Positions 56,906 through 64,000 of a DNA stretch of 64,000 nt are shown here, one piece after another. Made by a program: the position numbers and the translations under genes. Numbering within the stretch: the stretch's first letter is position 1; each line of letters starts with the position of its first letter. The notes beneath the pieces were generated by a model. That model worked only from the letters and a program-made list of their open reading frames with translations. It was not told where the DNA came from and did no database searches. Source of the stretch: SM1-46 sp002451215. GTDB lineage: Bacteria > Pseudomonadota > Gammaproteobacteria > Acidiferrobacterales > Sulfurifustaceae. Location of the stretch: contig DKBM01000047.1 of NCBI GenBank assembly GCA_002451215.1, forward strand, positions 7,032 through 71,031, in the 5' to 3' direction.

Positions 56906-57889
56906 TCAGGGCTGCACGGGCAGCAGCGCCTCCACGTAGTCCCCGGCATTGAATACCTGCAAATCTTCCAGGCCCTCGCCGACACCGACGAAGCGCAAGG
57001 GTATGCGATACTGCCGCGCGATGGCGATCAGGATGCCACCCTTCGCGGTGCCATCAAGCTTGGTGAGCGCAATGCCGGTGACTCCGACGGCCTCATGGAA
57101 GTGCTTTAACTGGGAGATGGCGTTCTGGCCGGTGCTGGCGTCCAGCACGAGCATCACCTCGTGCGGGGCGGCGGGATCGATCTTCTGCAGTACGCGTTTG
57201 ATCTTCTTCAGTTCGTCCATGAGCCCGGCGTGTGTATGCTGCCGACCGGCGGTATCAACGATCAGCACGTCGGTGGCGCGGGCCCGCGCGGCGTGCAAGG
57301 CGTCGTGGGCCACCGCGGCTGCGTCCGATCCCGGGGGCTGTGCCACCAGCGGCACGTCCAGTCGCTGTGCCCACACCTTGAGCTGATCCACCGCGGCTGC
57401 CCGGAACGTGTCGCCGGCAGCGAGTATCAACGAGTGCCCGGCGCGTTTCAGTTGATGGGCGAGCTTGGCGATGGTCGTGGTCTTTCCAACGCCATTTACC
57501 CCTACGGCCATGATGACAAAAGGCCGTACGGCCGGATCGACCCTGAGCGGCTGACTCGCCGGCTGAACAATCTCAAGGATGCGCTGTCTCAACAGCGCGT
57601 ATACGGCCCGGGTGTCGGCAAGCTCCTTGCGTCCGACGCGGACGGCGACGTCAGAGAGAAGAAATTCCGTTGTTTCAATCCCGATATCGGCCGAGAGAAG
57701 CAGTGATTCGAGATCGTCGAGCAGGCTGGCGTCAAGCGTGCGCGCGCCGAGCAGGAGATCCGAGAGTCCATACCCGAGCGACTGGCGCGCGGAAGCGAGG
57801 CCGGCACGCAGGCGCCCGAGCAACCCGCCGGGATCGCGCGCGCTATGCGGCGCTGAAATGTTGTTGTCGGGTCTCGTGGGAGCGGTCAT
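56906..57889 (-). CDS. ftsY: Signal recognition particle receptor FtsY
   Basis: The 327-residue NG-domain GTPase has G1 VGVNGVGKTTTIAKLAH, the DTFRAAA box, G3 VLIVDTAGRQHTH and G4 TKLDGTAKGG. The acidic A domain is short here; translation from ATG 57889 (MTAPTRPDNNISAP) gives about 25 residues before the N domain. A longer frame upstream is not supported. FtsY docks the ribosome-SRP complex at the membrane. It is divergent from the M16 peptidase genes. Confidence 0.95.
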   Translation of the reverse strand: MTAPTRPDNNISAPHSARDPGGLLGRLRAGLASARQSLGYGLSDLLLGARTLDASLLDDLESLLLSADIGIETTEFLLSDVAVRVGRKELADTRAVYALLRQRILEIVQPASQPLRVDPAVRPFVIMAVGVNGVGKTTTIAKLAHQLKRAGHSLILAAGDTFRAAAVDQLKVWAQRLDVPLVAQPPGSDAAAVAHDALHAARARATDVLIVDTAGRQHTHAGLMDELKKIKRVLQKIDPAAPHEVMLVLDASTGQNAISQLKHFHEAVGVTGIALTKLDGTAKGGILIAIARQYRIPLRFVGVGEGLEDLQVFNAGDYVEALLPVQP

Positions 57890-57958
57890 GCAATTACCAA
57901 CGGGAAAGGCTTGGTCTATTCTACGTGGGCCACTCGCAGCATTATAAAAGGTAACCCT

Positions 57959-59335
57959 ATGCGACAGACAGTCGTTGCAGTCATTCTCTTTGCACTCGCG
58001 CTGGCGGGTTGCAGTCAGTCCGGCAAGGTGAGCGAGAGAACGCTCGCCAATGGATTGCGCGTCATTGTGAAGGAGGATCACCGGTCGCCGGTGGTCGTGT
58101 CGGAACTCTGGTACAAGGTCGGAAGCATGGACGAGCCGGACGGGCTGACCGGGATGTCACATGTGCTGGAGCACATGATGTTCAAAGGCACTGCGCGCCT
58201 CAAGGCCAACGAGTTCTCGCGCATCATCGCGGAGAACGGCGGCCGCGAGAATGCCTTTACGCACTACGATTACACTGGCTACTACCAAATGCTCGAGAAG
58301 TCGCGCCTCGCGGTGAGTTTCGAGAATGAAGCGGATCGGATGCGCAATCTTGCGCTCGATCCCGAAGAGTTCGGGCGCGAGATCAAGGTGGTCATGGAGG
58401 AGAGACGGTTGCGCACCGAGGATCAACCGGATTCACTGCTGTACGAAAAATTCATGAATACCGCCTACCGCGTGCACCCCTACCGGAACCCGATCATTGG
58501 CTGGATGCGCGATCTTGAAAAAATGAAGGCCAGCGACCTGCGGGCCTGGTACGACCGCTGGTACACGCCGAACAACGCCATTCTCGTCGTGGTGGGCGAT
58601 GTGCAGCCGCGTGAGGTCTTCAAGCTTGCCGAAAAGTACTATGGCCCGATCAAGGCGCGAGAGGTCAAACGGGTGCAGGCGCCAGCCGAGCCGAAGCAGG
58701 ATGGCGAGAGGCGAGTGCGCGTGGCCGCGCCCGCCGAGGTGCCGAGTCTGATCCTCGGCTATCACGTACCGGTCCTGGCGCCAGGCAAGTCCGCGGTCGA
58801 ATGGGAGCCCTATGCACTCGACGTGCTGACGGGCGTGTTGGACGGTGGCGATAGCGCGCGTTTCAAGCGCGAGTTGGTGCGGGACGCGCGCGTGGCGGCC
58901 GACGCGGACGCGAGTTACTCCGCTGTTGGTCGCGCGCCGGGAATGCTCTATATCGAAGGAACGCCGGCTCGTGGCCGCGACGTCAAGGAGCTCGAGTCGG
59001 CTCTGCGTGCACAGGTCAAACGCCTGCGGGACGAGCCGGTAAGTGCCGAGGAGCTGGCCCGCGTCAAGGCGCAGGTGGCCGCGCGGAACGTGTTTCAACG
59101 CGACTCATACTACTACCAGGCGCGGTTGCTCGGGACGCTTGCTGTCACCGGTCTCGACGTCCGGTTGCTCGACCAATACGTTGAGCGTGTGAACGCGGTG
59201 ACCGCGGAGCAGGTCCAGGCGGTGGCACGCCAATACCTGACGGATGCAAACCTCACGGTTGGGGTGCTCGACCCGTTACCGGTCTCCGGACGCAAGCCAA
59301 GAATCAAGCAGGGAGGGTCCGATCATGGTCGCTAG
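57959..59335 (+). CDS. M16-family zinc peptidase, catalytic subunit (lipoprotein)
   Basis: The 458-residue protein has a lipoprotein signal (LFALALAGCSQ) and the M16 zinc motif HVLEHMMFKG, in which HxxEH supplies two His and the catalytic Glu, with the distal Glu in the ENGGRENAFTHYDYTGYY region. The C-terminal half is the second M16 domain. Such proteins degrade peptides in the periplasm. It is paired with the next gene (11-base overlap), which codes for the second, usually non-catalytic subunit. Confidence 0.92.
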   Translation: MRQTVVAVILFALALAGCSQSGKVSERTLANGLRVIVKEDHRSPVVVSELWYKVGSMDEPDGLTGMSHVLEHMMFKGTARLKANEFSRIIAENGGRENAFTHYDYTGYYQMLEKSRLAVSFENEADRMRNLALDPEEFGREIKVVMEERRLRTEDQPDSLLYEKFMNTAYRVHPYRNPIIGWMRDLEKMKASDLRAWYDRWYTPNNAILVVVGDVQPREVFKLAEKYYGPIKAREVKRVQAPAEPKQDGERRVRVAAPAEVPSLILGYHVPVLAPGKSAVEWEPYALDVLTGVLDGGDSARFKRELVRDARVAADADASYSAVGRAPGMLYIEGTPARGRDVKELESALRAQVKRLRDEPVSAEELARVKAQVAARNVFQRDSYYYQARLLGTLAVTGLDVRLLDQYVERVNAVTAEQVQAVARQYLTDANLTVGVLDPLPVSGRKPRIKQGGSDHGR

Positions 59336-60398
59336 AGTCTTGCTGGCGGCAGTACTCGCAGCGTGGGCGGCGCTTGCGCAGGCCGGGCCGAAGATTCAGC
59401 ACTGGACACTGGATAATGGCGCCCGTGTGTACTTCGTCGAGACACACGAGCTGCCGCTCGTTCAGGTGCGCGCCATTTTNNTAACCCGGCCGACGTTCCC
59501 CGCTCAGAATCTGGAGCGTGAGCGTGCCGGCGTCATGGTCTCATTGCAGCGTGACGAGCAATCGCCCGGCGCCATTACCGAGAAGACCTTCATGCGCGAA
59601 CTCTATGGCGAGCATCCCTACGCGCGTCATCCGCTAGGCGACATGGCCAGCGTGAAGCACATCACCCGCGACGAGCTGGCCAGATTCCACAAACGCCACT
59701 ACGTGGGCGCGAATACTTGGTTTGTCATCGTTGGTGATCTGACCGGGCGCGAGGCCAGGCGCATCGCACAGGCAACCGTCGGACAGCTGCCGAAGGGTGA
59801 AGTCCTGGGCGCACTGCCAACGCCCAATCCACTCGACGCGGCCAAGGTGCGTGAGATTCCCTTCCCGGCGACGCAGTCGCATATCCGACTGGGTGCGGTC
59901 GGCATGGCGCGCGGCGACCCGGACTATTTCCCGCTCTACGTCGGCAATTACATTCTCGGCGGCGGGGGGCTGGTGTCGCGCCTGTCCGAAGCCGTGCGTG
60001 AACGCAACGGTTACGCGTACAGTGTCTATAGTTATTTTTGGCCGATGCGGGCTCCGGGACCGTTTTTGGTCGGCCTGCAGACCAAGAATGAATCGCGCAC
60101 GCCTGCGCTTAAGCTGGTTCGCTCGGTGGTCGAGCGCTTCGTGGCGGAGGGTCCGACCGCCGAGGAGCTCGAGGCGGCCAAGAAGCACCTCACCGGCGGA
60201 TTCGCGCTCAAGCTCGACAGCAATCGCAAGATCGCCGACTACCTCGCCGTGATCGCCTTTTATGGCCTGCCCCTCACCTATCTTGACGAATTTATCGGCC
60301 GCATCGAGGCAGTGACAGGTGAGCAAATTCGCGACGCTTTTCGCCGGCGCGTGCACCCGGACAAGATGCTCACGGTTGTGGTCGGCGGTGGCCGCTAG
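59325..60398 (+). CDS. M16-family peptidase-like subunit (with assembly gap)
   Basis: A signal peptide (VLLAAVLAAWAALAQA) is followed by IQHWTLDNGARVYFVETHEL and, after the gap, by the rest of an M16 pair partner: ELYGEHPYARHPLGDMASVK, HKRHYVGANTWFVIVGDLTG, and FPATQSHIRLGAVGMARGDP and NYILGGGGLVSRLSEAVRER. The last has the Arg/Tyr substrate-binding part (RNGYAYSVYSYF). About 90-100 residues, including the place of any HxxEH motif, are lost at 59480-59481, so catalytic status cannot be judged. Confidence 0.88.
   Translation: MVARVLLAAVLAAWAALAQAGPKIQHWTLDNGARVYFVETHELPLVQVRAIXXTRPTFPAQNLERERAGVMVSLQRDEQSPGAITEKTFMRELYGEHPYARHPLGDMASVKHITRDELARFHKRHYVGANTWFVIVGDLTGREARRIAQATVGQLPKGEVLGALPTPNPLDAAKVREIPFPATQSHIRLGAVGMARGDPDYFPLYVGNYILGGGGLVSRLSEAVRERNGYAYSVYSYFWPMRAPGPFLVGLQTKNESRTPALKLVRSVVERFVAEGPTAEELEAAKKHLTGGFALKLDSNRKIADYLAVIAFYGLPLTYLDEFIGRIEAVTGEQIRDAFRRRVHPDKMLTVVVGGGR
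59480..59481. other. Assembly gap (nn) inside the second M16 gene
   Basis: Comparison with M16 partner proteins suggests that about 90-100 codons of the first domain are missing here. Confidence 0.8.
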
Positions 60399-60996
60399 TC
60401 GAACCGGCCGCGGTGCGCCCGGGCACTATCCGGGACAGATTCGGATCATCGGTGGCGCGTGGCGTGGACGCAAACTGTCGGTACCGGTGGCAGAGGGCCT
60501 GCGCCCGACACCGGATCGCGTGCGGGAAACGCTCTTCAACTGGTTGGCGTCGTATCTGCCCGGCGCGCGTTGTCTTGATCTCTTTGCCGGCACCGGAGCG
60601 CTTTGTATCGAGGCGCTGTCGCGCGGCGCCGGTGAGGTTGTGATGGTAGAGCGTGACGCGGCAGCAGCAGCAGGACTGCGGCGAAGCCTCGAGGCGCTCG
60701 GGGCGACAAATGCCAGCGTAGTCAATACTGACGCGACCGAATATCTGGCGCGTACGGCCGAACCGTTTGATATCGTGTTTGTCGACCCGCCTTTTGCTAG
60801 CGATCTGATTGGACGCTGCGCTGCGCTGCTCGATGCGCATGGCTGGGTTCGACCCGGTGGGCTGGTGTATGTCGAGGCCCCCGCACAGCTCGACCCGCTA
60901 CCGGTACCGGCGGACTGGAAGATTTTGCGCAGCAAGCGCGCTGGCGAGGTGGGGTATCATCTGCTGCGTGTGCCGTCAGTCCCGGCGCCGACCTGA
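60388..60996 (+). CDS. rsmD: 16S rRNA (guanine(966)-N2)-methyltransferase
   Basis: The product of about 202 residues has IRIIGGAWRGRKLSVP, RPTPDRVRETLFNWL, the SAM site LDLFAGTGALCIEALSRGA and the catalytic FDIVFVDPPF. RsmD methylates G966 of 16S rRNA. GTG 60388 in the end of the M16 gene is the most likely start; the longer frame starts inside the M16 gene. It is 29 bases before coaD, the usual neighbour. Confidence 0.94.
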   Translation: MAASRTGRGAPGHYPGQIRIIGGAWRGRKLSVPVAEGLRPTPDRVRETLFNWLASYLPGARCLDLFAGTGALCIEALSRGAGEVVMVERDAAAAAGLRRSLEALGATNASVVNTDATEYLARTAEPFDIVFVDPPFASDLIGRCAALLDAHGWVRPGGLVYVEAPAQLDPLPVPADWKILRSKRAGEVGYHLLRVPSVPAPT

Positions 60997-61025
60997 ACAA
61001 CACCAGTGCCATAGGGCGAGGCGAA

Positions 61026-61508
61026 ATGAAGAGCATCACCGCAATCTATCCGGGCACCTTCGATCCGATCACCAACGGGCATGCCGATCTTGTGCGCCGT
61101 GCGACGCGGCTTTTCGATTACGTCATTGTTGCCATTGCGGCCAACCCGCAGAAGCAGCCGCTATTCGCGCTTGACGAGCGAGTGCGCCTCGCCAGCGAGG
61201 CGCTGAGCGATGTCCCCGGCGCGCGCGTGGTCGGCTTCGACAACCTGTTGGTTGATTGCGTGCGCCAGCACGGTGCCTCGGTAATCCTGCGTGGGCTGCG
61301 GGCGGTTTCGGATTTCGAGTATGAGTTCCAGCTGGCTGGCATGAACCGCCGGCTGGCTCCGGAGGTTGAGACAGTTTTCATGACGCCTTCCGAGCAGGAG
61401 ATGTTTATTTCCGCGTCGTTGGTAAAGGAAATCGCGCTGCTTGGTGGAGACGTCGGCGACTTCGTCGACGCCCGGGTGGCGGCTGCGCTAAAGCTCAGGA
61501 TGCGCTAA
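61026..61508 (+). CDS. coaD: Phosphopantetheine adenylyltransferase
   Basis: The 160-residue enzyme has the nucleotidyltransferase motif YPGTFDPITNGHADLVRRA with T/HxGH-like NGHAD, VVGFDNLLVDCVRQHGASVI, LRGLRAVSDFEYEFQLAGMN and the SSS-type FISASLVKEIALLGGDVGDF. It makes dephospho-CoA in coenzyme A synthesis. Confidence 0.97.
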   Translation: MKSITAIYPGTFDPITNGHADLVRRATRLFDYVIVAIAANPQKQPLFALDERVRLASEALSDVPGARVVGFDNLLVDCVRQHGASVILRGLRAVSDFEYEFQLAGMNRRLAPEVETVFMTPSEQEMFISASLVKEIALLGGDVGDFVDARVAAALKLRMR

Positions 61509-61550
61509 ACTCTCTCGATCATTTCCGCTCAGTTTTCAGGTGTATTTTCC

Positions 61551-61805
61551 ATGGCGATGTTGATTACCGACGAGTGCATCAATTGCGATGTCTGCGAACC
61601 CGAGTGCCCGAACGGCGCCATCACCCAAGGTGAGGAGATCTACCAGATCGAGCCGTCGCTGTGCACCGAATGCGTCGGCCACTTCACAACCTCGCAGTGC
61701 GTCGATGTCTGTCCGGTCGACTGCATCATTGTCGATCCTGATTGCCAGGAGACGAAGGATCAGTTGATGAGCAAGTATCAGGGTCTGATGCAAAAGGCGA
61801 GCTGA
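61551..61805 (+). CDS. YfhL-family 2[4Fe-4S] ferredoxin
   Basis: The 84-residue protein has two cluster motifs, CINCDVCEPECPNGAI and CTECVGHFTTSQCVDVCP (with the longer Cys spacing that marks the YfhL/Alvin type), followed by the helical C-terminal extension. It follows coaD, a typical place in gammaproteobacteria. The physiological partner is unknown. Confidence 0.94.
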   Translation: MAMLITDECINCDVCEPECPNGAITQGEEIYQIEPSLCTECVGHFTTSQCVDVCPVDCIIVDPDCQETKDQLMSKYQGLMQKAS

Positions 61806-61820
61806 CGCCACTTACGTTTC

Positions 61821-61860
61821 GAAACAAGAAAGGCGGCCCATGGGCCGCCTTTCTTGTTTC
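61821..61860. terminator. Bidirectional terminator: 40-base perfect palindrome
   Basis: The 20 bases from 61821 are the exact reverse complement of the 20 bases from 61841. The GC-rich core (AAAGGCGGCCCA/TGGGCCGCCTTT) is flanked by AAG/CTT and GAAAC/GTTTC arms, giving T-rich ends on both strands. It lies between the convergent ferredoxin and dynamin-like genes and can stop both. Confidence 0.92.
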
Positions 61861-61874
61861 CGCGATCGATGTGC

Positions 61875-63537
61875 TCAGGCGCGTATTTCCAGCGGCAAGT
61901 CTTCGGGAGCGATGTTGGTCTCGAACTCGAGCTTCTGCAGAATGGCATCAGCGCGGTTCTCGAGGTTCTTCTCCTGCTCACGGATCCCGTCGCGAATCTG
62001 CTCAAGCTCCTTGATGCGCTCGTCGAGTGTGTCGCTCGCCTGATGAATGCGCTTGATCGATTCGAGACGTCGGCGTAGCTGAATCTGGTGCTCGCGCACC
62101 TGGGTCTCCATAGGCGCCATGATGTTCTTGAGCCAGGCTTCGGCATCGCGGTTGGCGAGCTTGTAAAGCGCGCGAATCTTGGCCACCGAAGACTCGAAGA
62201 ACTTGCGCGTCAGGGTCTGTTGTTCGGTGAGTACCAGCGATAGCCCTTTCATGAATTGCTCATGCTTGGCCTCGATGCGCTTGATCTCGCGCAGGTAGCG
62301 AGTCACCGAGAAACTCTGCGGCTTGACATTGACGAGGCCGTGATCCTCCTGGAACTTGCGGTAGACGCCTTCCATGAGCTCCTTGATCTCCTGCGCCTGC
62401 TTGGCAACCGATTCCATTGACTGGTAGGCCTGGGAAAAGAAGTTTCCCATGCAGGCTCGCAGCCCGGCGGTCGTCATGCTGATCTCCATGTCCTTCTTGG
62501 TGGCGGCGATCAGCGCATCGAGGTTGCGCAGATTGAGATGGGTGTACAGCACGTTGGTCTGCTGCGAGAAGATATGGCGCGTGGCCTGGAAGCGCTGCAG
62601 GCTCTTTTCGAACACTTCCTTGTCGGCCTTGACCTTGTTCATCATGTGCTCGATCACATCCATGTTCTTGCCGGTCAGGCCGGAGAGCTCCTCGACCTGC
62701 TCATAGACGCCCTTNNACCACCAGGCGACCCTTGTTGGCGCTGTCCTTGCGTGAGCCGATGTGGCTGTGCCAAACCTCGATGTCGGATTTCGTGACGCCG
62801 GCGTCGGCCGCCAGGATGAAGAGCACGGCGTGCGCGGACGGCAGCATGTTCAGCGTGAGCTCGGGCTCGGCGCCCAACGCGTTGAGACCTGGCGTATCAA
62901 GGATCACGAGTCCCTGCTCAAGCAGCGGGTGCGGCATGTTGATCATGGCGTGCCGCCATCGCGGAATTTCGACTTCGCCCGTCTCGGTGAGTCGCATGCC
63001 CATCTGGGCCTCGTCCTCGGCAATGTGGAAGCCCATCTTCTGCGCTTCGTCGCGCGGCACGTTCTTGGTCTCGGCGATATGCTTGAGCGTCTCGATCATC
63101 TGCTCGGGCTTGTTTACGTCGAGGGCATGGACCTGCCATTCCTCGGGGAAGCCACGGTACTCGGCGATGGTGGTGCCACTCTTGCGTGTCTCGATCGGCA
63201 GCAGTTTCAGGCATGGGCTCGCCTGTGCGTCGTGCATGAGCTCAGTCGGGCACATGGTGGTGCGCCCGGCGCTCGAAGGCAGCATGCGCGTTCCGAACTT
63301 GGCGAAAAAGATGGCGTTGATGAGTTCCGACTTGCCGCGCGAAAACTCAGCCACAAAGGCCACGTACAGCTTGTCGTCACGCAAGGTTGCCAGCACGTGC
63401 TCAAGGCGCTGGTCCGCCTGAGGATCGGACAGATCCTGGCTGCGGATCCACTCGCGCAGATCGTTAACCGCGGTCGACAGACCCTTGCGCCAGTCGCTGT
63501 AGGCCTCGAAGTGCTGTTCCAGTCCCAGTTGTGTCAT
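61875..63537 (-). CDS. Dynamin-family GTPase-like protein (with assembly gap)
   Basis: The N-terminal GTPase domain has the P-loop VAFVAEFSRGKSELINAIFF, the switch-like RMLPSSAGRTTMCPTEL, and G3 GLVILDTPGLNALG. The G4 (N/TKxD) part must be in the gap at 62715-62716, which follows KGRLV. The C-terminal half is a long helical bundle (VEELSGLTGKNMDVIEHMMN, EAWLKNIMAPMETQVREHQI) with a coiled coil at the end. Bacterial dynamin-like proteins remodel or protect membranes. About 100-130 residues are missing. ATG 63537 (MTQLGLEQHFEAYSDW) is the start. Confidence 0.88.
62715..62716. other. Assembly gap (nn) inside the dynamin-like gene
   Basis: The gap separates KGRLV and KGVYEQVEELSGLTGKN; the G4 motif and about 100 or more codons are missing. 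Confidence 0.8.
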
Positions 63538-63696
63538 GTCGCTTATCCTTGCCCTTCGCACCCTGCATATCAGATCGGGACCGAGCGCGGGGAGCGGCGC
63601 CGGATGACCGGTGGCGCTGTACCGACCACGTGAGACTCCCAGGATGGAAAGGCGCTGTAATTTGTGTCTGATCAATAAGTTGTATAGTCCAGATTC

Positions 63697-63717
63697 GGCG
63701 CCACGTGAAGTGGCGCC
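63697..63717. other. Hairpin at the fpg stop codon
   Basis: GGCGCCAC-gtgaa-GTGGCGCC is a perfect 8-bp stem ending at the fpg stop. No T-run follows on the fpg strand, so a Rho-independent terminator is not supported. Confidence 0.5.
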
Positions 63718-64000
63718 TATAACTGGCAGTCTGGACAGTAGAAAGCCGAACGCTGACCGATGCGTAAGCCCTTGATTCGTGAGCCACAGCGCGGGCAAGC
63801 CTCGCCCTTGCGGTCGTAGACTTGCAGAGTNNTTCCCACGCCCACGACGATGTGGCCATCGAGCAGCAGGTCGCGCAGCGCGACTCGCCGGCCCCGAGAT
63901 ACGCGAAAGAGATACTCCCTTGTGAAGTCCGCGCCGAGCGGTTCGGGCCCAAGGTTCCTGAGCAGGCGATGGGTTCTCGGGTCGGCACGGCTCCATAGGA
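63717..64000 (-). CDS. fpg: Formamidopyrimidine-DNA glycosylase, C-terminal part (window edge and assembly gap)
   Basis: On the minus strand the visible upstream part reads HRLLRNLGPEPLGADFTREY and LRDLLLDGHIVVGVG, which is the Fpg middle region just before the conserved NIYASE block. After the gap the zinc finger is complete: YDRKGEACPRCGSRIKGLRI and QRSAFYCPDCQL. Fpg excises oxidised purines. About 65-75 residues are missing at 63831-63832, and the N-terminal half is outside the window. Confidence 0.92.
   Translation of the reverse strand, partial: LWSRADPRTHRLLRNLGPEPLGADFTREYLFRVSRGRRVALRDLLLDGHIVVGVGXTLQVYDRKGEACPRCGSRIKGLRIGQRSAFYCPDCQL
63831..63832. other. Assembly gap (nn) inside fpg
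   Basis: The gap separates the HIVVGVG segment and LQVYDRKGEACPRCG; some 65-75 codons including the NIYASE-type block are missing. Confidence 0.85.

Noticed and set aside
59325..60398. Loss of the HxxEH zinc motif in the second M16 protein as a biological change
   Set aside because: The region that could hold it is lost in the assembly gap at 59480-59481, so nothing can be concluded.
63697..63717. Terminator after fpg
   Set aside because: The hairpin is perfect but no T-run follows on the minus strand; it is listed as a hairpin only.
1..64000. CRISPR arrays, tRNA or rRNA genes, insertion sequences, prophage or attachment sites
   Set aside because: No regularly spaced repeats, tRNA-like cloverleaf, transposase, integrase or phage gene was recognised; the only tandem repeat of note is the coding 12-base repeat at 7812-7859.

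Overview
The window is GC-rich, densely coded bacterial DNA. Its gene neighbourhoods are those of a Gammaproteobacterium: envC-gpmI, rhodanese-grxC-secB-gpsA, comF/bioFHCD, ftsY-ftsE-ftsX-rpoH, and M16-M16-rsmD-coaD-ferredoxin with fpg nearby. An aa3/caa3-type cytochrome oxidase locus with all its heme A and copper assembly factors, plus a complete glycolate oxidase (glcDEF), points to an aerobic bacterium that must dispose of glycolate. An autotroph with photorespiration-like salvage would fit, but no RubisCO lies here, so this is inference. Lipid A genes (lpxA, lpxD) and outer-membrane proteins confirm a Gram-negative envelope. The sequence carries ten 'nn' marks. In nine of them codons of an otherwise intact gene are missing, so they behave as collapsed scaffold gaps rather than two unknown bases.

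Layout. 1-5.1 kb: envC (cut by the edge), gpmI, an ArsR-type regulator, rhodanese-grxC-secB-gpsA. 5.1-9.2 kb: a PhoQ/PhoP-like two-component system with a PepSY protein, a glycine-zipper protein behind a PhoP-like direct repeat, a DUF455 ferritin-like protein and trmL. 9.2-14.8 kb: an unusual chaperone-usher-like locus with two pilin-like subunits, one unknown secreted protein, a PapD-like chaperone and a divergent outer-membrane barrel with Sel1 repeats and an SdrD-B-like tail; a sigma-54-like promoter precedes the first subunit. 15-21.3 kb: O-antigen ligase, comF, and bioFHCD under a BirA-type operator. 21.6-31 kb: DUF2244, coxB-coxA-small protein-ctaG-coxC, then SURF1-SCO-like-ctaA-ctaB-SCO. 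31-33.8 kb: a DUF6502 regulator and a DUF5666 lipoprotein. 33.8-37.5 kb: FIST sensor, CorA, YjgR ATPase.

37.5-49.6 kb is a C2-metabolism region: a glyoxylate aminotransferase and IclR regulator divergent from a transketolase/phosphoketolase-like enzyme and a four-carbon acid sugar kinase (DUF1537), then glcF, lpxD, a nitronate-monooxygenase-like flavoprotein, glcE and glcD. The chemistry suggests a possible route from glyoxylate to a triose phosphate through 3-oxo-tetronate; this is a hypothesis. 49.7-54 kb: VOC protein, lpxA, ygiQ, msrA. 54.3-57.9 kb: rpoH, with a CIRCE (HrcA) operator in its promoter, and ftsXEY. 58-64 kb: two M16 peptidases, rsmD, coaD, ferredoxin, a dynamin-like GTPase and fpg (cut by the edge).

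The best candidates for something new are the chaperone-usher-like locus and the transketolase-like/DUF1537 pair. No tRNA, rRNA, CRISPR array, transposase or phage gene was seen.
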